The translations under genes were made by a program, and so were the position numbers. The notes below the pieces were generated by a model. That model searched no databases, was not told where the DNA came from, and saw only the letters and a program-made list of their open reading frames with translations. 64,000 bases of DNA from Clostridium thermobutyricum DSM 4928 (GTDB taxonomy: Bacteria > Bacillota > Clostridia > Clostridiales > Clostridiaceae), in NCBI RefSeq assembly GCF_002050515.1, contig NZ_LTAY01000111.1, forward strand, positions 53,922 through 117,921. The letters are read 5' to 3'. Shown here in pieces: positions 43,454 through 53,732 of the stretch; positions within the stretch are counted from its first letter, which is position 1, and the number at the start of each line of letters is the position of its first letter.

Positions 43454-43957
43454 TTATATCGCTTTTTTTATTGCTTCATCTAAGACACATTTTTCTTCTT
43501 CTGATAGTTCATATCTTGATATTCCTTTATCAACTGGCTTAGCATAACATGTACTATCATATCTACCATAAAGACCAGTTAATACAACTCCATCATTATG
43601 ACCATCTAATAAAGCAATTGAATAACTTAAGTCACTTCCAACATCATCAAATGCTTTATATCTCATAATAGCAACTTTTTGAACACATTCTAACATTTCT
43701 TTTTTAACTTGTGTTGCATTATCAAGTGCTTGTTCAGCAATTTGTTTAGCATTATCTATCTTACCTAACTCACTAACAATTAATTCTTCAAGATTTTTAT
43801 TATCTACGCCTCTCATAAGCTTTTTATATCTTTTTTCTACTTTATTAAGTCCTTTCCATAAAGCAATAACTAGTATTAATAGTATAATTACTATGACTGC
43901 CATTACTATTACTATATAAGGCAATGCATTTTGAATCGTGCTTATTAAATTTTCCAC
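43454..43957 (-). CDS. DUF4446 family membrane protein
   Basis: 167 residues. One N-terminal transmembrane helix (about 12-35, YIVIVMAVIVIILLILVIALW), a coiled-coil (about 37-90) and a C-terminal domain (VAIMRYKAFDDVGSDLSYSI, then ALLDGHNDGVVLTGLYGRYD) match DUF4446, a family that lies next to parB in many clostridia. Function is unknown; the constant neighbourhood suggests a link to chromosome or cell-division biology. It is last in the parA-parB-DUF4446 run. Confidence 0.88.
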   Translation of the reverse strand: MENLISTIQNALPYIVIVMAVIVIILLILVIALWKGLNKVEKRYKKLMRGVDNKNLEELIVSELGKIDNAKQIAEQALDNATQVKKEMLECVQKVAIMRYKAFDDVGSDLSYSIALLDGHNDGVVLTGLYGRYDSTCYAKPVDKGISRYELSEEEKCVLDEAIKKAI

Positions 43958-43980
43958 TTTTTATTTCCGTCCTTCCTTTA

Positions 43981-43996
43981 TGTTTCACGAGAAACA
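43981..43996. promoter_or_regulatory. parS-like site 3
   Basis: TGTTTCACGAGAAACA, identical to site 2, lying in the gap between the DUF4446 start and the parB stop. Confidence 0.8.
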
Positions 43997-43997
43997 T

Positions 43998-44858
43998 TTA
44001 GATGTTTATTAATTCTAAAATTCTATTCAAATCTTCCTCTGAATAATATTCTATTGCTATTTTTCCTTTTTGGTTTTTATCATCTATAATTACTTTAGTT
44101 CCAAAATAATCTTGTAATTTATTTTGAACATCTTTAACATAAGGATTTACTACTTTACTTTCTTTTTTAGGCTTATTAGAATTCTCTAAAAATAATTTTA
44201 TACTTCTTTCAAGATCTCTTACAGATAATTTATTATCTATAACTTTTTGAGCAAATTCATATTGTAAATCATTATTTTCTAAAGATAATAACACTCTCCC
44301 ATGTGCCTCAGATATAACATTTTCTATTAGATATTGCTGAACTCTTTCATCAAGTTTTAATAATCTCATTGTATTAGTTATTGCAACTCTTGACTTACCT
44401 ATTCTACTACTTAACTCTTGTTGTGTTAAGTTAAATTCTTGTAATAAATTCTTATAAGCTATTGCTTCTTCAATGGGATTTAAATCTTCCCTTTGAATAT
44501 TTTCTATTAATGAAATTTCTAAAACTTCATTTTCTGTTAAATCTTTTATTATGGCTGGAACTTCTTTTAAGCCAAGCATTTTTGCTGCTCTAAAACGTCT
44601 CTCTCCAGCAACTATGATATAATTACTTTTATTTTTTCTTAATAAAATCGGTTGAATAATACCGTGATTTTTTATAGATTCAGCTAATTCAGCTATATTT
44701 TCATTATCAAAAAATTTTCTTGGTTGCTCTGAATAAGTTTTTATTTTATTTAAAGGAATCATTAAAGAATCTTTCTTATCTTCTTTAATTTCTTTTTTTT
44801 CAATCTCTTCAGGTATAAGTGCTCCAAGACCTTTTCCTAAACCAAATTTTTTACTCAT
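43998..44858 (-). CDS. parB: Chromosome-partitioning protein ParB
   Basis: 286 residues. The N-terminal CTPase/ParB box is intact (LAESIKNHGIIQPILLR, then YIIVAGERRFRAAKMLG, and ENIQREDLNPIEEA, about 60-125), followed by the helix-turn-helix (NLTQQELSSRIGKSRVAITN) and a C-terminal dimer domain. It loads at parS and slides as a clamp. The N-terminal KKFGLGKGLGALIPEE is the usual ParA-stimulating tail. parS-like sites lie immediately downstream. It follows parA by 16 bases. Confidence 0.96.
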   Translation of the reverse strand: MSKKFGLGKGLGALIPEEIEKKEIKEDKKDSLMIPLNKIKTYSEQPRKFFDNENIAELAESIKNHGIIQPILLRKNKSNYIIVAGERRFRAAKMLGLKEVPAIIKDLTENEVLEISLIENIQREDLNPIEEAIAYKNLLQEFNLTQQELSSRIGKSRVAITNTMRLLKLDERVQQYLIENVISEAHGRVLLSLENNDLQYEFAQKVIDNKLSVRDLERSIKLFLENSNKPKKESKVVNPYVKDVQNKLQDYFGTKVIIDDKNQKGKIAIEYYSEEDLNRILELINI

Positions 44859-44874
44859 TTACTCTCACCCTTCA

Positions 44875-45636
44875 TTATTGTCTTTTTAAAAATTCTTTAG
44901 TTAATTTAGAATAAGCTTCTGCTCCTTTACACTTTTCATCATAAAGCATAATTGGTAAACCAAAGCTTGGTGATTCTGCTAATCTTATATTCCTTGGTAT
45001 AGTATTTTCATAAACTTTATCTTTGAAAAATTCTTTAACTTCTCTGTAAACTTCATTACTTAAATTAGTTCTATAATCATACATAGTCATAATTACACCT
45101 TCTATATCTAATTTAGTATTTAGAGATTTAGTAACTAATTTTATAGTATTAATAAGTTGACCTACACCTTCTAAAGCATAAAACTCACATTGTATAGGTA
45201 TCAAAACTGAATTACTCGCTGAAAGTGCATTAATTGTAAGTACTCCTAAAGATGGTGGGCAATCTATAAATATAAAATCAAATTCATCACTCACCTCTTC
45301 TATTTTTTCCTTTAATATACGTTCTCTATTTTCTTTGCCTATTACTTCAACTTCAGCACCTGCAAGTTCCATTGTAGATGGGGCAATATAAAGATTACTT
45401 ATTAAATCACTATGTACAATAACTTCACTTAGTGAGACATTTGATGTAATTACATCATACATTGATAATTCTAGACTTCTTTTATCTAGACCTAATCCAC
45501 TAGTAGTATTTCCTTGTGGATCTATATCTATAGTTAAAACTTTATAACCTAACATAGCTAGATACGAACATAAATTTATGTTAGTTGTCGTTTTTCCTAC
45601 TCCACCTTTTTGATTAAATACGCAAATTGTTTTCAT
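44875..45636 (-). CDS. parA: Chromosome-partitioning ATPase ParA/Soj
   Basis: 253 residues. The deviant Walker A motif FNQKGGVGKTTTNINL (about 7-22), IDIDPQGNTTSGLG, Walker B FIFIDCPPSLGVLTINAL (about 120) and the DNA-binding C-terminal part are complete. With ParB it segregates the origin and, as Soj, modulates DnaA. There is no strong terminator before parB, so the two are one operon. A 215-base gap separates it from noc. Confidence 0.96.
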   Translation of the reverse strand: MKTICVFNQKGGVGKTTTNINLCSYLAMLGYKVLTIDIDPQGNTTSGLGLDKRSLELSMYDVITSNVSLSEVIVHSDLISNLYIAPSTMELAGAEVEVIGKENRERILKEKIEEVSDEFDFIFIDCPPSLGVLTINALSASNSVLIPIQCEFYALEGVGQLINTIKLVTKSLNTKLDIEGVIMTMYDYRTNLSNEVYREVKEFFKDKVYENTIPRNIRLAESPSFGLPIMLYDEKCKGAEAYSKLTKEFLKRQ

Positions 45637-45806
45637 AATTAGCTCTGCCTTTTAAACTAGAGCCATACACCCCCTCTCATACTTAATATTATATATATTT
45701 TTTTTGTATAATAAAAGATTAAAACTCCTAAAAGAATACTTTCTTAATAAATTTATAATAGATATTTTTTACTATAACTTAAATATTAATTTAAATGATC
45801 AAAAAT

Positions 45807-45841
45807 AAAGCAACTCTATTTATTTTTACTAGAGTTGCTTT
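45807..45841. terminator. Bidirectional terminator between noc and parA
   Basis: AAAGCAACTCTA (45807-45818) and TAGAGTTGCTTT (45830-45841) form a 12-bp stem. On the minus strand it follows the noc stop at 45853. Confidence 0.8.
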
Positions 45842-45852
45842 ACTATTATAAA

Positions 45853-46635
45853 CTATTTTTTTACTTTTGGAATTTTAACTTTTATTTCTATATATTCTTC
45901 TTTTTCATCCATATCATATTTGGCTGGTATATTAAATTTATCAAAAACTTGTTTTATGCTATTTACATATAATTTTGCAGGAAAGGCTGATTTAATATTA
46001 CTTTTCTTTTTACTATTCAATTCTTTACCAGCTAATTTTAATAACTCTTTATTTATAAATTCTTCAGTTTGTCTTACATTTAATTTATCTTTAATTACTT
46101 TATTTAAAATCTTTTTTTGAAGTTTAGAGTTATCCACAGAAAGCAATGCTCTTGCATGTCTCTCTGTTAAATTGTTATCCACACATAATTCTCTAATAGG
46201 CTCACTTAATTTTAAAATCCTTAATTTATTAGCAATTGTGGATTGTTTTTTTCCCATTCTTTTTGCAAGTTGTTCTTGCGTAAATTTATGGTCATTTATT
46301 AAATTGTAATATGCTTCCGCTTCTTCTATAAAATTCAAGTCTTCTCTTTGTAAATTCTCAAGTAATGCAATCTCTGCTGATTCTACATCACTTATTTCAA
46401 TAACTGAACAAGGAACTTCTGTCATTTCTGCTAGCTTAGCTGCTCTCCATCTTCGTTCCCCAGCAACTAATTCATAAAAATCTCCTCTTTTTCGAACTGT
46501 TATTGGTTGAATTATTCCATGCACTTTTATTGATTCTGATAACTCCTCTAAAGCTTCATCTTTAAAATACTTTCTTGGCTGATATGTATTTGGAATTATC
46601 TCTTTTACATTAATATTTATTATATTATTACTCAT
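45853..46635 (-). CDS. noc: Nucleoid occlusion protein Noc (ParB paralogue)
   Basis: 260 residues. ParB-type N-terminal domain (LSESIKVHGIIQPITVR, YELVAGERRWRAAKLAE, LENLQREDLNFIEEAEAYYN) and helix-turn-helix (KFTQEQLAKRMGKKQSTIAN), but a shorter, Lys-rich C-terminal half (GKELNSKKKSNIKSAF). Its place next to rsmG, upstream of parA, is that of Noc, which blocks division over the chromosome. The start is uncertain: ATG 46635 has only a distant AAGGG; ATG 46647 has none. Confidence 0.88.
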   Translation of the reverse strand: MSNNIININVKEIIPNTYQPRKYFKDEALEELSESIKVHGIIQPITVRKRGDFYELVAGERRWRAAKLAEMTEVPCSVIEISDVESAEIALLENLQREDLNFIEEAEAYYNLINDHKFTQEQLAKRMGKKQSTIANKLRILKLSEPIRELCVDNNLTERHARALLSVDNSKLQKKILNKVIKDKLNVRQTEEFINKELLKLAGKELNSKKKSNIKSAFPAKLYVNSIKQVFDKFNIPAKYDMDEKEEYIEIKVKIPKVKK

Positions 46636-46760
46636 TATGCAACCCATCCCTTATAAAATTCCATTATTTCATATATATATATATATCAATTCTACATTCT
46701 ATTTTATTTCCCTTTATCTTTATATAGGAAATATTGCTTTTAATTTATATATATTTATCA

Positions 46761-47480
46761 TTATTTTATTGGTTTCTTTGTAACATTACCTGCTTTTCTT
46801 GGATATGCCTTAGGACATTCTTTTATTTTTTTGACAACTACAATATTATGATTTAAGTCAGTTCCTTCAACAATCGTTTCATCAACTCTTATAAGTTTTC
46901 CACCTAAAGTTCCAATAGCATTTTTACTTCCAGAAAGTTCTTCGTCTATTGCAGGGCCTTTTAAAGCTATAAAGAATCCATCTACTTTTACATATGGAAG
47001 ACAAAATTCTGATAAAACTGCCATATTAGCAACAGCTCTTGATGTAGCAACATCAAATTTTTCTCTTAATTCTTTTTTTCTTGCTCCATCTTCTGCTCTA
47101 GAATGTATAGTAGTTACATTTTTAAGTCCTAATTCTTTTACTACTAAATTTAAGAAGTTAATTCTTTTATTTAAAGAATCTAAAAGCGTTACATCAGTAT
47201 TTTCATTCATAATAGCTATAGGAAGACCTGGAAAACCAGCGCCTGTCCCTACATCTATTACAGTCTTTGCATTTTTAAGCTCATCACTTTTAAACGCTTT
47301 TATACAATCAATAAAATGCTTCTTTATAAACTCATCATCTTCAGTTATAGCTGTTAAGTTTATCTTTTGATTCCACTCTTGTACAAGTCTCATATATTTT
47401 ATGAACTTCTCATATTTTTCTTCATTAAACTCAACATTTACTTCATCTGCTGCAGTTTTCATTATATTGTAAAATTCCAT
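46761..47480 (-). CDS. rsmG: 16S rRNA (guanine-527-N7)-methyltransferase
   Basis: 239 residues. [20 protein letters not shown] at the start, the SAM-binding motif [17 protein letters not shown] (about 72-88), [15 protein letters not shown] and [19 protein letters not shown] are typical of RsmG/GidB. GGGAGG precedes ATG 47480; an upstream in-frame ATG at 47522 overlaps the end of mnmG and lacks a site. It modifies 16S rRNA and its loss gives low-level streptomycin resistance in other species. Standard mnmG-rsmG order. Confidence 0.96.
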   Translation of the reverse strand: MEFYNIMKTAADEVNVEFNEEKYEKFIKYMRLVQEWNQKINLTAITEDDEFIKKHFIDCIKAFKSDELKNAKTVIDVGTGAGFPGLPIAIMNENTDVTLLDSLNKRINFLNLVVKELGLKNVTTIHSRAEDGARKKELREKFDVATSRAVANMAVLSEFCLPYVKVDGFFIALKGPAIDEELSGSKNAIGTLGGKLIRVDETIVEGTDLNHNIVVVKKIKECPKAYPRKAGNVTKKPIK

Positions 47481-47496
47481 ATTATCCTCCCAAAGG

Positions 47497-49386
47497 CTAT
47501 TTATTTTCTTTATCTTTTCCATATCCTATTTCTAAATATATTAGAAGTACTGATATATCAGCTGGTGAAACTCCAGATATTCTTGAAGCCTGACCAATAC
47601 TAACAGGTCTTATATCTGATAATTTTTGCATTGCTTCAGTTCTAAGCCCTTTTACATCATAATAATTAATATCTTTAGGTAATATTTTCTTTTCAAACTT
47701 CTTAAATTGAGCAACTTGCTCTAATTGACTTTGAATATACCCTTCATATTTAGCTATTATATTTATTTGTTCTCCAACACTATAATCATAATCTGGTCTT
47801 TCTTCATCTAATGGCGCTAATGAAAAATAATCTAATTCAGATCTTTTTATAAGCTCATATAATCTTGTTGGTTTCTTTAATGCAGCTGAACCTAAGCTTT
47901 CTAAGAATTCATTATTTTCAGTTTTATTAGTTACTTGTAAATTCTTTAATCTTTCTAATTCATTTTCAATATTAGCTTTTCTATTTAAATATCTATTATA
48001 TCTTTCTTCATTTACTAATCCAACTTTATGTCCAATTTCAGTTAATCTGAAATCAGCATTATCTTGTCTTAATAATAGTCTATATTCAGCTCTAGATGTC
48101 ATCATTCTATAAGGTTCATTAGTTCCTTTTGTAACTAAGTCATCTATTAAAACTCCTATATAAGCATCTGAACGAGTTAATATTAGAGGCTCTTCGCCTT
48201 TTATTTTAAGTGCTGCATTAATACCAGCAACTATTCCTTGTGCTGCTGCCTCTTCATATCCTGAACTACCATTTAATTGCCCAGCTCCATAAAGACCATT
48301 TATATGTTTAAATTCTAAAGTTGGCTTTAATTGAAGTGGGTTTATTGAATCATATTCTATAGCATAAGCAGCTCTCATTATCTCTGCATTTTCTAATCCA
48401 TCTAATGTTCTTATAACTTGTATTTGAACATCTTCTGGTAGTGATGATGAAAGCCCTCCTATATATAATTCTTGTGAATCATCACCTTCTGGCTCTACGA
48501 ATATTTGGTGTCTTCCCTTATCTGGGAATCTCATTACTTTATCTTCTATTGAAGGACAATATCTTGGTCCTATTCCTTTTATAGTTCCATTATAAATAGG
48601 TGATCTTCCTATATTTTCATTTATAATTTTATGAGTTTCTTCATTTGTATATGTTAAATAACATGATACTTGCTCTCTATCAACATTATCATTCATAAAT
48701 GAGAAAGGTATTATTCTATCATCACCTTTTTGCTCTATCATTTTAGAGAAATCTACAGATCTTTTATTAACTCTAGCTGGAGTTCCTGTCTTAAATCTTC
48801 TAAGTTCTATTCCTAAATCTAATAAAGTTTGTGATAAATCTTTAGCTTCTGATAATCCATTAGGACCTCCAGAATAACTCACATCTCCAATTATTATTTT
48901 AGCCTTTAAATATGTTCCTGTAGCTAAAATAACCGCCTTACAATTAAATACAGCCCCATTTCTTGAAACTACCCCTTTAATAGTTCCATCTTCAACTACT
49001 AAATCAATAATCTCTACTTGTCTTACATAAAGATTATCTTCTCTTTCTAATACACTTTTCATTCTTTTTTGATAAGCATGTTTATCAGCTTGTGCTCTTA
49101 ATGAATGTACTGCTGGCCCTTTAGAAGTATTAAGCATTCTTGATTGGATAAATGTTTTATCTATATTTACAGCCATTTCTCCACCTAATGCGTCTATTTC
49201 TCTAACTAAATGCCCTTTTGCAGTTCCCCCTATATTAGGATTACAAGGCATCATTCCAATTGATTCTAAATTTATAGTACAAATTAGCGTTTTTAATCCC
49301 ATTCTTGCTGAAGCTAAAGCAGCCTCGCATCCAGCATGGCCTCCACCAATAACTACAACATCATAATTTCCACCGTTATATCTCAT
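47497..49386 (-). CDS. mnmG: tRNA uridine 34 carboxymethylaminomethyl enzyme MnmG
   Basis: 629 residues. FAD-binding start [20 protein letters not shown] (about 9-28), [30 protein letters not shown], the second nucleotide motif [21 protein letters not shown] (about 360-380) and the helical C-terminus that binds tRNA. Works with MnmE on wobble uridine of tRNAs. TAGGAGGAAACAA precedes ATG 49386; a longer in-frame start at 49419 overlaps mnmE. The mnmE and mnmG genes are 10 bases apart. Confidence 0.97.
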   Translation of the reverse strand: MRYNGGNYDVVVIGGGHAGCEAALASARMGLKTLICTINLESIGMMPCNPNIGGTAKGHLVREIDALGGEMAVNIDKTFIQSRMLNTSKGPAVHSLRAQADKHAYQKRMKSVLEREDNLYVRQVEIIDLVVEDGTIKGVVSRNGAVFNCKAVILATGTYLKAKIIIGDVSYSGGPNGLSEAKDLSQTLLDLGIELRRFKTGTPARVNKRSVDFSKMIEQKGDDRIIPFSFMNDNVDREQVSCYLTYTNEETHKIINENIGRSPIYNGTIKGIGPRYCPSIEDKVMRFPDKGRHQIFVEPEGDDSQELYIGGLSSSLPEDVQIQVIRTLDGLENAEIMRAAYAIEYDSINPLQLKPTLEFKHINGLYGAGQLNGSSGYEEAAAQGIVAGINAALKIKGEEPLILTRSDAYIGVLIDDLVTKGTNEPYRMMTSRAEYRLLLRQDNADFRLTEIGHKVGLVNEERYNRYLNRKANIENELERLKNLQVTNKTENNEFLESLGSAALKKPTRLYELIKRSELDYFSLAPLDEERPDYDYSVGEQINIIAKYEGYIQSQLEQVAQFKKFEKKILPKDINYYDVKGLRTEAMQKLSDIRPVSIGQASRISGVSPADISVLLIYLEIGYGKDKENK

Positions 49387-49396
49387 TTGTTTCCTC

Positions 49397-50773
49397 CTAT
49401 TTTCCACAACAGAATTCACTAAATATCTTATTTACTAAATCTTCTTCAAGTTCTGCTCCTGTTATTTCTCCAAGAGATTTCATTCCTGAAGTTACATATA
49501 TAGATATTAAATCTAGGAATTCATTTTTATCTAATCTATCTTTTGCTTCTATACAATTCTCTAAAGCTCTTATTAAAGCTTGCTTATGTCTACTATTAGA
49601 TATAATTAAACTTTCACTATCAACTTCCCCACTAAAGAACATATCCTTTATTTTTGCTTTTAAATCTTCTATTCCAAAACCTGTTTTAGCAGATATCTCA
49701 ATGAAATTACTGAAATCTTTTAACTCATCTCTTGATATTTTTTCTTCTAAATCAACCTTATTTAAAAGTACTATCGTATTCTTATCTTTAACAACTTCAA
49801 TAATCTCTCTATCTTCAGCTTCTATAGCTCTAGAAGTATCTATCATAAGGACTACTAAATCAGCCTCTTCTAGCTTTTCCTTAGATCTTTCAACTCCTAT
49901 TTTTTCTACTATATCTTCTGTTTCTCTTATACCAGCTGTATCAGTTATTTTAACAGGAATTCCATCTAAATTAATGAACTCTTCTATAACATCTCTAGTC
50001 GTTCCTGGAATATCTGTAACAATAGCTCTTTGCTCTTGAAGTAAAGCATTCATTAGCGATGATTTACCAACATTTGGTTTTCCGATTATAGTCATTTTTA
50101 ATCCATCTCTTATTAATTTTCCTTCATTTGCACTTTTTAAAAGCCTATTCATTTCTAATATAGCTTTATCTAATCCTTCTCCAACTCTAACTGGTATAGT
50201 TTCATCTGGTTCTTCATCATCTTCAGTAAAATCAACAGCATATTCTATTAAAGCTAATACATTTAATAAGTACTCTCTAAGTTTATTTATTTCCTGGGAA
50301 AGTCTACCCGAACTTTGCATCATTGCAGATTTCATAGCCAAATCAGTTTTAGCTCTTATTATATCTATAACTGCTTCAGCTTGACTTAAATCTATCCTTC
50401 CATTTAAAAATGCTCTCTTAGTAAACTCTCCTGGTTCTGCAAGTCTTGCTCCTGCTCTTATTACTTCTTCTAAAACTCTATTAGTAGAAACAACCCCTCC
50501 ATGACAATTTATTTCAACAACATCTTCAGCAGTAAAACTTCTAGGTCCTTTCATATAACTTATAATAACTTCATCTATTACATCATTGTTTTTATCAACT
50601 ATATTTCCATACTTCATTGTATATGTCTTCATAGTTTTTATATCAAATTTATTTTTAGGTTTAAATATATTCGAAACAATTTCAAGTGCTTTATTTCCTG
50701 AAACTCTTATAATAGCAATTCCACCTTCACCTTGAGCTGTTGCTATTGCACAAATAGTATCAAACTCTTTCAT
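49397..50773 (-). CDS. mnmE: tRNA modification GTPase MnmE
   Basis: 458 residues. N-terminal tetrahydrofolate-binding domain ([18 protein letters not shown], then [18 protein letters not shown]), helical domain, G domain with [14 protein letters not shown] (about 232), [18 protein letters not shown] and NKVD, and the C-terminal catalytic FCCGK. All G motifs and the C-terminal Cys are present. Forms the MnmEG complex with the downstream MnmG. AAGGAGG precedes the start. Confidence 0.97.
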   Translation of the reverse strand: MKEFDTICAIATAQGEGGIAIIRVSGNKALEIVSNIFKPKNKFDIKTMKTYTMKYGNIVDKNNDVIDEVIISYMKGPRSFTAEDVVEINCHGGVVSTNRVLEEVIRAGARLAEPGEFTKRAFLNGRIDLSQAEAVIDIIRAKTDLAMKSAMMQSSGRLSQEINKLREYLLNVLALIEYAVDFTEDDEEPDETIPVRVGEGLDKAILEMNRLLKSANEGKLIRDGLKMTIIGKPNVGKSSLMNALLQEQRAIVTDIPGTTRDVIEEFINLDGIPVKITDTAGIRETEDIVEKIGVERSKEKLEEADLVVLMIDTSRAIEAEDREIIEVVKDKNTIVLLNKVDLEEKISRDELKDFSNFIEISAKTGFGIEDLKAKIKDMFFSGEVDSESLIISNSRHKQALIRALENCIEAKDRLDKNEFLDLISIYVTSGMKSLGEITGAELEEDLVNKIFSEFCCGK

Positions 50774-50931
50774 ATCTTAACCTCCTTAAATATTTATCAT
50801 ATTATAAATTTTGCTTTATTTTAAATTATGTATTATTTTATCGGTTTATAAACATTTAACTCTAACAAACTAATATCAATTTTACAGAAATATACTTAAT
50901 AAGTCAAAATAATAAATATAGTAAATAAAGC

Positions 50932-50964
50932 AAAAAAAAGAAAGCCATTAATGGCTTTCTTTTT
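50932..50964 (-). terminator. Terminator after jag
   Basis: GAAAGCCATT directly followed by AATGGCTTTC (50940-50959), then a T-run on the minus strand. Confidence 0.8.
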
Positions 50965-50969
50965 ACGTA

Positions 50970-51590
50970 TTATTTTAATGCAACCACTACTTTTCTATAA
51001 GGATCTTCTCCCTCACTATAAGTTGAAATTTTACTTTCATTTTGAAGTGCTGCATGTATTATTCTTCTTTCATAAGGATTCATAGGTTCAAGCTTAAATG
51101 GTTTTCCAGTTTTAATAACTTTTCTTGCTGTTTTTAAAGCAACTCTTTTAAGAGTTTCTTCTCTTTTTGCTCTATAATTTTCTGTATCTAAAATAACTTT
51201 TTTATAGCTTATCTCATGATCTTTATTTACAACTAATGATATAAGATACTGTATTGAATCTAGAGTCTCTCCTCTATATCCAATTATCGTTCCCATTTTA
51301 GGTCCTGATACATCAATTTTTACAGTATCATTTTCTTCTGAAATATCAACAGTCCCTTCAACATTCATATGTTTTAAAAGATTTTGAGTAAATATTTTAG
51401 CTTCACGTATATAATCATATTTTAATGTTACTTTTATTTTTGCAGGCTTACTACCTATAATACTTAAAAATCCTTTTGAACCTTCATCAATAACATCTAT
51501 AATAACTCTTTCCTTAGATACATTAAGCTCATTTAACGCTTTTTCTAAAGCTTCATCTACTGTTTTCCCTGTTGTTTCAATAAATTTCAT
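50970..51590 (-). CDS. jag: RNA-binding protein Jag/KhpB
   Basis: 206 residues. Jag N-terminal domain (TGKTVDEALEKALNELNVSK; VIDEGSKGFLSIIGSKPAKI), KH domain with GTIIGYRGETLDSIQYLISL (about 117-136), and R3H domain NPYERRIIHAALQN (about 171-184). KhpB partners KhpA in RNA binding and affects cell elongation in Gram-positive bacteria. It follows yidC by 40 bases, as in most Firmicutes. Confidence 0.95.
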   Translation of the reverse strand: MKFIETTGKTVDEALEKALNELNVSKERVIIDVIDEGSKGFLSIIGSKPAKIKVTLKYDYIREAKIFTQNLLKHMNVEGTVDISEENDTVKIDVSGPKMGTIIGYRGETLDSIQYLISLVVNKDHEISYKKVILDTENYRAKREETLKRVALKTARKVIKTGKPFKLEPMNPYERRIIHAALQNESKISTYSEGEDPYRKVVVALK

Positions 51591-51630
51591 TTGCCCTAGA
51601 CACCTACTCTCACTTATTATAAATTAAGAA

Positions 51631-52422
51631 TTATTTTTTCTTCTTTTTCTTTTTATTGTTAGCCTCATCAATACTTTCTAAAAGACCAAATTTATCTTTT
51701 GAAGCATCTTTTTGTTTTTCTTCAATTGCTTGAGCAGTTTTTTGCTTTTGAAGTGGTCTAACATTTAAGAAATAAGTTTGAATTAATTGATATATTCCAC
51801 TTACTACCCAGTAAATAACTAATAATGATTGGAATCTTAATGAAATGAATCCCATCATTACAGCCATCCCAATATTCATTGGCATCATATTCATACCTGA
51901 GGCATCACCAGCAGGATTTGATTTAGTCATCATATATGATGGAATAAAAGTAAATATTGCTGATAATATAGGTAAAATATATAAAGGATCATGCCCATTT
52001 AAGTTTGGTATCCATAAGAAGCTCACACCATTAATTTGTGAAGCTATTGCTGGATTTGCAAATGTCCAATATAAAGCCATTAATATAGGAAGCGGAATTA
52101 ACATTGGTAAACATCCACCAGTCATACTGATGTTATTTTCCTTATAAATTTTCATAACTTCCATATTTGCTTTTTGAGGGTCCCCTTTATATTTTTCTTG
52201 AACCTTCTTTATCATAGGTTGAAATTCTTGCATTTTTCTTGTTGACTTAACCGATTTAATACTAAATGGTAAAACAAGTGTTTTTATAATAACAGTTAAA
52301 ATTATAACTGCTAGCACGTAACCAAGTCCTTTATCTGTAACACCTAAAGATACTATAAAGTTATGTATTGCATCAAATATTGCTACAAATACATTGATTA
52401 CTGGCTGAATAAAATTTTGCAT
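51631..52422 (-). CDS. yidC: Membrane protein insertase YidC
   Basis: 263 residues with five transmembrane helices. GYVLAVIILTVIIKTLVLPF (about 34-53), the cytoplasmic charged hairpin (MQEFQPMIKKVQEKYKGDPQ), GGCLPMLIPLPILMALYWTF and the C-terminal helices fit the Firmicute YidC/SpoIIIJ family. No lipobox Cys is present at the N-terminus. The last 35 residues are basic and end in a lysine run, which helps ribosome binding. It inserts membrane proteins with or without SecYEG. Confidence 0.95.
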   Translation of the reverse strand: MQNFIQPVINVFVAIFDAIHNFIVSLGVTDKGLGYVLAVIILTVIIKTLVLPFSIKSVKSTRKMQEFQPMIKKVQEKYKGDPQKANMEVMKIYKENNISMTGGCLPMLIPLPILMALYWTFANPAIASQINGVSFLWIPNLNGHDPLYILPILSAIFTFIPSYMMTKSNPAGDASGMNMMPMNIGMAVMMGFISLRFQSLLVIYWVVSGIYQLIQTYFLNVRPLQKQKTAQAIEEKQKDASKDKFGLLESIDEANNKKKKKKK

Positions 52423-52443
52423 CTAAAACTATCCTCCCATATT

Positions 52444-52653
52444 TTATTTAACAGGATCATAACCACCCTTGCTAAAAGGATTACAACGTAATATTCTCCA
52501 AATAGCCATAAGACTTCCTTTTATTGCACCATGCTTTTCTACAGCTTGAAGTGCATATTCTGAACAAGTTGGTCTATATTTGCAACATGGAGCATACATA
52601 GGTGATATCCTTAATCTATAAAATTTAATTAGACATATTATGATTCTCTTCAT
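52444..52653 (-). CDS. yidD: Membrane protein insertion efficiency factor YidD
   Basis: 69 residues. The hallmark Cys pattern [20 protein letters not shown] (about 19-38) and [20 protein letters not shown], ending in GGYDPVK, is complete. It overlaps the end of rnpA by 29 bases, so its ribosome site lies in rnpA. Acts near YidC in membrane insertion. Confidence 0.95.
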   Translation of the reverse strand: MKRIIICLIKFYRLRISPMYAPCCKYRPTCSEYALQAVEKHGAIKGSLMAIWRILRCNPFSKGGYDPVK

Positions 52654-52999
52654 TTAATAGACCTGCCTTTTTAAACAAATTAAGCATAGCTTTTTCAACC
52701 TCATGAAAATTCTTATCCTTTATTTTTGTTCTAGCTACAAAGACGTAGTCATATCCCTTTTTTAAATCTATATCATTTAATCTATAGCTTTCGAATATTA
52801 GTCTTTTACTTCTACTTCTTACAACACTATTTCCTACTTTTTTACTAACAGAAATTCCTATCTTATTATAAGGTAGGTTTTCTTTATCTTTATTTCTGTT
52901 ATTTTTATATCTGTATAACACCAATAAATCATTAGCCAGAGATTTTCCTCTTCTATATACGAGTCTGAATTCATTATTTTTTTTTAATCTATATATCAT
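52625..52999 (-). CDS. rnpA: Ribonuclease P protein component
   Basis: 124 residues. [40 protein letters not shown] (the RNR-type motif, about 50-70) and [22 protein letters not shown] match RnpA. It binds RNase P RNA to mature tRNA 5' ends. The final part is somewhat longer than in relatives because of the overlap with yidD. AAGGAGTATTG precedes the start. Confidence 0.94.
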   Translation of the reverse strand: MIYRLKKNNEFRLVYRRGKSLANDLLVLYRYKNNRNKDKENLPYNKIGISVSKKVGNSVVRSRSKRLIFESYRLNDIDLKKGYDYVFVARTKIKDKNFHEVEKAMLNLFKKAGLLNEENHNMSN

Positions 53000-53034
53000 A
53001 GGTAATTCAATACTCCTTTTTTCCTACTATTGTA

Positions 53035-53060
53035 GAAAAAAGGCCACTAAAATGCGGCCC
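53035..53060 (-). terminator. Weak terminator after rpmH
   Basis: GGCCGC-ATTTTA-GTGGCC followed by six T on the minus strand, directly after the rpmH stop. Read-through into rnpA would give the common rpmH-rnpA operon with rpmH in excess. Confidence 0.6.
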
Positions 53061-53195
53061 TTATGCTGTTAATTTTTTTCTACCTTTTTGTCTTCTTGCT
53101 TTAAGCACGTTTCTTCCAGATGAAGTTTTCATTCTTTTTCTGAAACCATGCTCTTTTTTTCTTTGTCTTTTTTTAGGTTGGTATGTCATGAACAT
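53061..53195 (-). CDS. rpmH: 50S ribosomal protein L34
   Basis: 44 residues, too short for most gene lists. The protein reads [20 protein letters not shown] at the start and ends [13 protein letters not shown], a standard L34. GGGGGTG lies before ATG 53195; the ATG two codons later is an alternative. It is transcribed away from dnaA from a perfect consensus promoter. Confidence 0.96.
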   Translation of the reverse strand: MFMTYQPKKRQRKKEHGFRKRMKTSSGRNVLKARRQKGRKKLTA

Positions 53196-53260
53196 TTGCA
53201 CTACACCCCCTTCGAATTTTTATTATAGAAAAATACTTATACTTTTCTTTTTACTTTACC

Positions 53261-53289
53261 ATTATATATACCTCTTACTAATCTGTCAA
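53261..53289 (-). promoter_or_regulatory. Perfect consensus rpmH promoter
   Basis: TTGACA (complement of 53284-53289), 17-bp spacer, TATAAT (complement of 53261-53266), 65 bases before rpmH. Confidence 0.88.
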
Positions 53290-53334
53290 GAATAAGGATA
53301 ATTGTTGATAAATAATAAAAAGCTTATTACTTTT

Positions 53335-53606
53335 TGTGGATAACTTATTGAATCCCTCTATTCACTTATGTTATCATATTAAATATATTGTTGATAACTT
53401 GTTATTAATAGGAAGTTATCCACATCTGTTGATAAACCTGTTGATAACTTGTTGCTTTTATATTAATATTTTATTATATTTAAATAAATTCTATTGATTT
53501 ATCCTAGTTTTTGGTATGTTTTTATATGTTTATATCTCATTAACCATTAATTGTGGATAACTTATATACATATTTTATTTCAACATAATTATTAACATGT
53601 GGATAA
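53335..53606. other. oriC, upstream DnaA-box cluster
   Basis: The rpmH-dnaA gap contains four perfect DnaA boxes (TTATCCACA or its complement): 53335-53343, 53416-53424, 53552-53560, 53598-53606. Several weaker TTGATAAC-type boxes lie between. Gene direction switches here and dnaA follows, so this is half of a bipartite chromosomal origin. Confidence 0.9.
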
Positions 53607-53732
53607 AATTATATTCATAACTTAACTGATTATGTTTATTGTTAATAACTATGTTTATAATATGTTATTAACACAAATTACTATGTAAATTTAAATAAAA
53701 ATTTTTTTAAAAATCCGATTGGAGGATAAGAA

